Assembly: GCA_012800135.1 (NCBI GenBank)
Contig: JAAZJV010000186.1
Span: 1-10,303, forward strand
DNA: 10,303 nt
Direction: 5' to 3'
From: Clostridiaceae bacterium
Lineage (GTDB): Bacteria > Bacillota > Clostridia > Saccharofermentanales > DTU023
Shown: positions 7,209 through 10,303 of the stretch, piece after piece
How positions within the stretch are numbered: position 1 is the first letter of the stretch
How the letters are laid out: each line of letters starts with the position of its first letter
Position numbers and translations under genes: made by a program
The notes under the pieces: model-generated
What the model was told of the DNA's origin: nothing
Database searches by the model: none
The model's input: the letters and a program-made list of their open reading frames with translations, nothing else

Positions 7209-8585
7209 ATGTCCCTATTCGCTGACATCTTATCAGCCGGAGTACCGCTTTTTCGGTTTGCGATGCTTTTTGCCGGATCGCTTTGGGCGAATCTTGTCTG
7301 GCCGCTCCTCTTTCTCGTAGCGACGATGCTTCTTACGGCTTTTATGAAATCGGTGAGATTTCTTCCGCAGACCTGTGATGACCTTGAGGATCGTCCGCGA
7401 GTACCTCTTTCCCTTTCCAGAAAAATGGAATTGAGCGATATCTTAGAGCGTGAAACCCGAACGGCCATCTTTCTTAGCATGGCTACTTTTTTATTGGCTA
7501 GTACGCGCGTAGCGCTTCCTTCGTTTCTTGTGCTCACAGGGATGTTTGAGGGGCAGGCGCACGGTTGGATATCGTTTGGCTGGTACGTGCTGTCGATCCT
7601 TACTGTGCTCGTTATCGGTTTGGTGGTTCCTTTGCGCGCGGGAGGACGTCGCCGAGAAACGTTTGCTTGTGCCATTTGGCCTGTCATCTCGTTTCTTCTT
7701 TTACTAGTCCGTCCTGTCGACCGCCTTATTTTTATGACGGCAAGCGGCATTATGAAGGTGCTCCGCTTAAAAGACATTAAGGATCGCAGTCAGATTCTGA
7801 CGGAAGAAGAAATATTGAATATACTGGGCAACGATAGCGGCGAAAGTGACTTTGAGACCGATAACATTGAATACATCGAGAACCTGTTTCAGTTTGACGA
7901 CAAGGTTGCTTCTGATGTTATGACGCACCGTATAGAGATCGATGCGCTTCCCATTGATACTGATTACGAGACGACACTCAACTTCATTCGAGAGACTCGA
8001 CATACGAGATTTCCGATTTATAGCGGTACGGTAGACAATATCGTCGGAATTCTGCACGTTAAAGATCTTCTTTTCGTAGAGCAGGACGATCCCTTTTCCT
8101 TGGAAAAAATGATGCGCGAGCCGTGGTTTACACCGGAATCGCGCAATACACACCAACTGCTGCGCGAAATGCAGAAAGAGCACGTGCAGATGGCCATCGT
8201 TATCGATGAGTACGGCGGCACGGCGGGGATGATCACTGTTGAAGACTTGGTCGAGCAGATTGTTGGCAACATCGAAGACGAATACGACGATGACGAACAA
8301 GAAATGATCCGTGTCGCACCGGACACATGGGTTGTTGCCGGGTCATATCCGATCGACCGATTAGCACGTGAAACAGGCGTTTTCTTTGGCGAGGATGAAT
8401 TTGATTCAACGGCCGGATTCGTTATCGAGCGACTTGACCGCATTCCTGAAGAAAATGAACATGCGAGCATCACTTTCGGTTCCCTGACTTTCGACGTCAT
8501 GTCAGTTATAGATAACCGAATCGCTTGGCTACGCGTAACACGTGCTTCCGATGAAAATGACGTCGAAAGGTATGAGAATGACTGA
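7209..8585 (+). CDS. CorC/HlyC-like membrane protein with CBS pair
   Basis: A 458-aa membrane protein of the CorC/HlyC (CNNM-related) family, usually linked to magnesium or cobalt efflux. Hydrophobic segments lie at about 15-45, 86-111, 123-142 and 152-170. A CBS pair spans about 233-352; its second half contains MAIVIDEYGGTAGMITVEDL (328-347). An acidic linker EDEYDDDEQE (356-365) leads to the CorC_HlyC C-terminal domain (about 366-446). The soluble half is textbook, but the N-terminal DUF21 half is poorly conserved: where the family has an E-x-x-P-K motif, this protein reads IGLVVPLRAGG (136-146). The ATG at 7209 follows AAAGGAG (7187-7193) by 15 bases, longer than optimal, and no nearer in-frame start exists upstream. 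The stop overlaps the next gene, indicating an operon with the HAD phosphatase. Whether it transports metal is uncertain. Confidence 0.88.
   Translation: MSLFADILSAGVPLFRFAMLFAGSLWANLVWPLLFLVATMLLTAFMKSVRFLPQTCDDLEDRPRVPLSLSRKMELSDILERETRTAIFLSMATFLLASTRVALPSFLVLTGMFEGQAHGWISFGWYVLSILTVLVIGLVVPLRAGGRRRETFACAIWPVISFLLLLVRPVDRLIFMTASGIMKVLRLKDIKDRSQILTEEEILNILGNDSGESDFETDNIEYIENLFQFDDKVASDVMTHRIEIDALPIDTDYETTLNFIRETRHTRFPIYSGTVDNIVGILHVKDLLFVEQDDPFSLEKMMREPWFTPESRNTHQLLREMQKEHVQMAIVIDEYGGTAGMITVEDLVEQIVGNIEDEYDDDEQEMIRVAPDTWVVAGSYPIDRLARETGVFFGEDEFDSTAGFVIERLDRIPEENEHASITFGSLTFDVMSVIDNRIAWLRVTRASDENDVERYEND
8565..8570 (+). promoter_or_regulatory. Ribosome binding site of the HAD gene, inside the CorC-like gene
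   Basis: GAAAGG is seven bases before ATG 8578 but only one base before the in-frame ATG 8572, so 8578 is the preferred start. Confidence 0.6.
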
Positions 8586-9273
8586 TTCGAAGAAGCAACC
8601 TCTCCTTCCTGTTAAGGTAGAAGCAATTTTTTTCGATTTAGATGGAACGTTGGTCGACACTATCCCTCTGATCGTCGCCTCTCACCGCCATACTTTTAAA
8701 AAATGTCTAGGCTGGATTCCCGATGAACCGACCATTCTCAACACGATCGGTGTGCCCCTTGAAAAAACATTTGAAGAATATGGCAAAGACTTAGCCGATG
8801 AGATGCTCGACGAATATCTAAGCTGGAGCACTCCTCGCATGTCGGATATGGTTGAGATTTTCCCCGGCGTTGTCGAAACGCTGGTAGAGCTTAAGCTGCG
8901 CGGTTTTACCCTTGGTATCGTTACGTCGCGCCGTCGCGCCGGCGTAGATGTGTTGATGGAGAAGTACGACTTAGAGCGCTATTTTTCAGTGTGCGTCAGC
9001 GTCAACGATCCGGAACGTCCAAAACCGTTTCCGGACCCACTGAATCTTGCGATGCGCCACGCCGGCATAGTCGATCCTTCACACGTTCTATATGTTGGTG
9101 ACAGTGTGCATGATATACACTGTGCGAACAATGCCGGCACGCTGTCATGTGTGGTGAACTGGACGGCAATGGATAAAGAGGAGCTTTGTGATCTTAATCC
9201 GACTTTTTGGATTGATCGCATGGAAGATCTTCTTGAACGTGTTGAACTTTGTTCGCCTCTCTCAGAGTCATAA
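8578..9273 (+). CDS. HAD-family phosphatase (phosphoglycolate phosphatase/PpaX-like)
   Basis: A 231-aa cytoplasmic HAD hydrolase with a helical cap. Motif I is FFDLDGTLVD with nucleophile Asp20 and acid/base Asp22; motif II is VTS (Ser117); motif III is Lys149 in RPKPFPD; motif IV is GDSVHD (Asp175, Asp179). The cap between motifs I and II (about 30-95) is the small helical type found in phosphoglycolate phosphatase (Gph), pyrophosphatase PpaX and beta-phosphoglucomutase relatives. The catalytic set is complete, so phosphatase activity is likely; the substrate cannot be read from sequence. The gene overlaps the CorC-like stop by 8 bp, suggesting translational coupling. It does not resemble a mutase more than a phosphatase, and the PpaX/Gph label is family-level only. 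Confidence 0.9.
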   Translation: MTDSKKQPLLPVKVEAIFFDLDGTLVDTIPLIVASHRHTFKKCLGWIPDEPTILNTIGVPLEKTFEEYGKDLADEMLDEYLSWSTPRMSDMVEIFPGVVETLVELKLRGFTLGIVTSRRRAGVDVLMEKYDLERYFSVCVSVNDPERPKPFPDPLNLAMRHAGIVDPSHVLYVGDSVHDIHCANNAGTLSCVVNWTAMDKEELCDLNPTFWIDRMEDLLERVELCSPLSES

Positions 9274-9315
9274 TGCCTTTTAACCAAGTCGTAGAATTAT
9301 ACTGCTTATTCGTTG

Positions 9316-9349
9316 TCGGCTTGCGATATATTGCTGTGTCGCTCGTCGA
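9316..9349 (+). terminator. Hairpin after the HAD gene, possible terminator
   Basis: tcggc (9316-9320) pairs with gtcga (9345-9349), then a 2x2 internal loop, then gcgatata (9323-9330) with tgtgtcgc (9335-9342), closing on a ttgc tetraloop. Three pairs are G-U. Only ttgtaat follows rather than a T-run, so termination is uncertain. It begins 42 bases after the HAD stop. Confidence 0.35.
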
Positions 9350-9470
9350 TTGTAATGGGTATGTTTTAATGTGAACGGGACAAAGTATTATGAGTGGAGC
9401 GCGTTTGTTTTACGCAAGTTTTGATAACTTCAGGTCGAACCTTTTCCTGTTCTTCTTCAGTGTGATAAAC

Positions 9471-9500
9471 TTGACATCGTGCTTGAATATTGTTTTTTAT
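9471..9500 (+). promoter_or_regulatory. Candidate promoter of the SurA/PrsA-like gene
   Basis: Perfect TTGACA (9471-9476), 18-nt spacer, then TTTTAT (9495-9500; 4 of 6). Initiation near 9507 gives a 25-nt leader to ATG 9532 and excludes the in-frame ATG at 9499, which overlaps the -10 box. Confidence 0.45.
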
Positions 9501-9516
9501 GGCAAAAGCAGTTTCG

Positions 9517-9522
9517 AAGGAG
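9517..9522 (+). promoter_or_regulatory. Ribosome binding site of the SurA/PrsA-like gene
   Basis: AAGGAG nine bases before ATG 9532; the upstream in-frame ATG 9499 has only T-rich sequence before it. Confidence 0.75.
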
Positions 9523-9531
9523 AAGTCCGTT

Positions 9532-10303
9532 ATGGCAAAGAAAGAATCGAACGAATCGACAGAGTGGAAGGCTCAAGTGGAACGCGCAGAGCGCAAGGCG
9601 CGCATTGCGCGCATGAAAGGGAGCCAAGGCAAGAAGAAAAAGATCGGCTCACATCGCATCTGGAAAAAGGTGCTGTTGATCACAACTGTCTGCCTTTTAG
9701 TGATTCTTTTAGCCGGCTGGCTTGTCATCCGTTCAGGGATCGTCGTTCGCAAAGTCAGTGCGCTGACAGTGAATGGTCGTCAATTCTCTGCAAGTGATCT
9801 CAACCTCAGTATCGGCAATATGGCGGTCAACGCTCAGCTCGGCCTCATTTTTACAGATGAATTTCAGGAGACGCTCATGTCGCCGTCACCTTATGCTCCG
9901 GATCAGACGTTGCGCGATCTTTTGATTGAATCCGCTGTTTCACAGCTCGAATATTTTGCCGCGGCTTCTGCCGATATGGTAAAAGCCGGATTTAAACTGA
10001 CCGATGAGCAAGACAAAGAAATAAAAGCGGCGCTCGATGCTTATGAGAATCAAATGCTTCAGCTTTCGGAACAATCCGGTCGTTCCGTGACGTCAATTCT
10101 GGAAATGTACTACGGTCCCGGTACACGCCTAAAAGCGGTTCAGAGCAACATGGAGGAGAATATGAAAATCTCTTACTATATGAATTCGATCCGCGAGGCG
10201 GCAGACGTTTCTGATGAGAAGGTCGCCGCTTATTACGACGAGCACCGAGAGGACTACGATCTTTTCTCTTATTACCTTTATGATTTTAAGCCGGAAGACA
10301 GCA
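9532..10303 (+). CDS. Membrane-anchored SurA/PrsA-like folding factor (partial, 5' part)
   Basis: The first 257 residues are in the window and the gene continues beyond it. A highly charged, basic 46-residue N-terminal tail (with KKKK at 34-37) precedes one membrane segment (about 47-67), which has no lipobox Cys, so the protein should be anchored with its body outside. Residues about 75-230 fit a SurA_N/trigger-factor-like helical chaperone region: VSALTVNGRQFSASDLN resembles its opening strand, and SDEKVAAYYDEHREDYD (227-243) resembles the linker that precedes a parvulin peptidyl-prolyl isomerase domain. The isomerase domain itself is not in view, so enzyme activity cannot be confirmed. By family, such proteins assist folding of secreted proteins outside the membrane. 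The preceding 258 bases (9274-9531) hold only the hairpin and promoter described here. Confidence 0.78.
   Translation, partial: MAKKESNESTEWKAQVERAERKARIARMKGSQGKKKKIGSHRIWKKVLLITTVCLLVILLAGWLVIRSGIVVRKVSALTVNGRQFSASDLNLSIGNMAVNAQLGLIFTDEFQETLMSPSPYAPDQTLRDLLIESAVSQLEYFAAASADMVKAGFKLTDEQDKEIKAALDAYENQMLQLSEQSGRSVTSILEMYYGPGTRLKAVQSNMEENMKISYYMNSIREAADVSDEKVAAYYDEHREDYDLFSYYLYDFKPEDS

Noticed and set aside
7202..7777. 191-codon minus-strand open frame opposite the CorC-like gene
   Set aside because: It lies fully opposite a well-supported gene, has a composition typical of an antisense shadow, and shows no recognisable domain.
7767..8500. Two minus-strand open frames (160 and 177 codons) opposite the CBS region
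   Set aside because: The + strand CBS pair is unmistakable and the minus-strand translations are low-complexity shadows.
9390..9797. 135-codon open frame upstream of and overlapping the SurA/PrsA-like gene
   Set aside because: It has no ribosome binding site. Its second half is an out-of-frame reading of the real gene at 9532, and its first half covers the promoter region.
1..10303. Mobile element, defence island, CRISPR or phage content
   Set aside because: No integrase, transposase, repeat-spacer pattern, tRNA or attachment-like duplication was seen, and all genes are typical chromosomal functions.

Overview
This 10.3 kb window reads as ordinary chromosome from a bacterium of roughly balanced base composition. 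It is most likely a Bacillota (Clostridia-like) organism. This inference rests on strong AAGGAG-type ribosome binding sites, sigma-A-like -10/-35 boxes, a nifR3/DusB-type tRNA dihydrouridine synthase, an EF-G paralogue of a bacterial side family, and a membrane-anchored SurA/PrsA-like chaperone. Every supported gene lies on the + strand. TAA and TGA both act as ordinary stops. I see no integrase, transposase, tRNA, rRNA or CRISPR array.

Layout: (i) 1-119 is a short leader, possibly with the tail of an upstream gene, and it holds a perfect 11-bp inverted repeat. (ii) 120-1481 is a tRNA-dihydrouridine synthase carrying two extra hydrophilic insertions. (iii) 1482-1752 is a non-coding leader with two promoter candidates and two inverted repeats. 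(iv) 1753-4830 encodes a very large (1025 aa) DUF2079 membrane protein that resembles GT-C glycosyltransferases. Its core is interrupted by an approximately 290-residue disordered, basic insertion containing three exact-period 39-residue repeats. (v) 4981-7062 is an EF-G-like GTPase with its own promoter and a clear intrinsic terminator. (vi) 7209-8585 (CorC/HlyC-like CBS membrane protein) and 8578-9273 (HAD phosphatase of the Gph/PpaX type) overlap by 8 bp and form a two-gene operon. (vii) 9532-10303 is the 5' part of a signal-anchored SurA/PrsA-like folding factor that runs off the window.

The genes do not form an obvious pathway. They are housekeeping-type functions: tRNA modification, an envelope membrane protein, a translational GTPase, an envelope CBS protein with a phosphatase, and an extracytoplasmic chaperone. 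I find no convincing undescribed multigene system. The most unusual signals are lineage-specific disordered insertions in two neighbouring conserved proteins. One of these contains the period-117 bp in-frame tandem repeat. Next in interest are a degenerate transporter domain in the CorC-like protein and small repeat structures in the intergenic regions.
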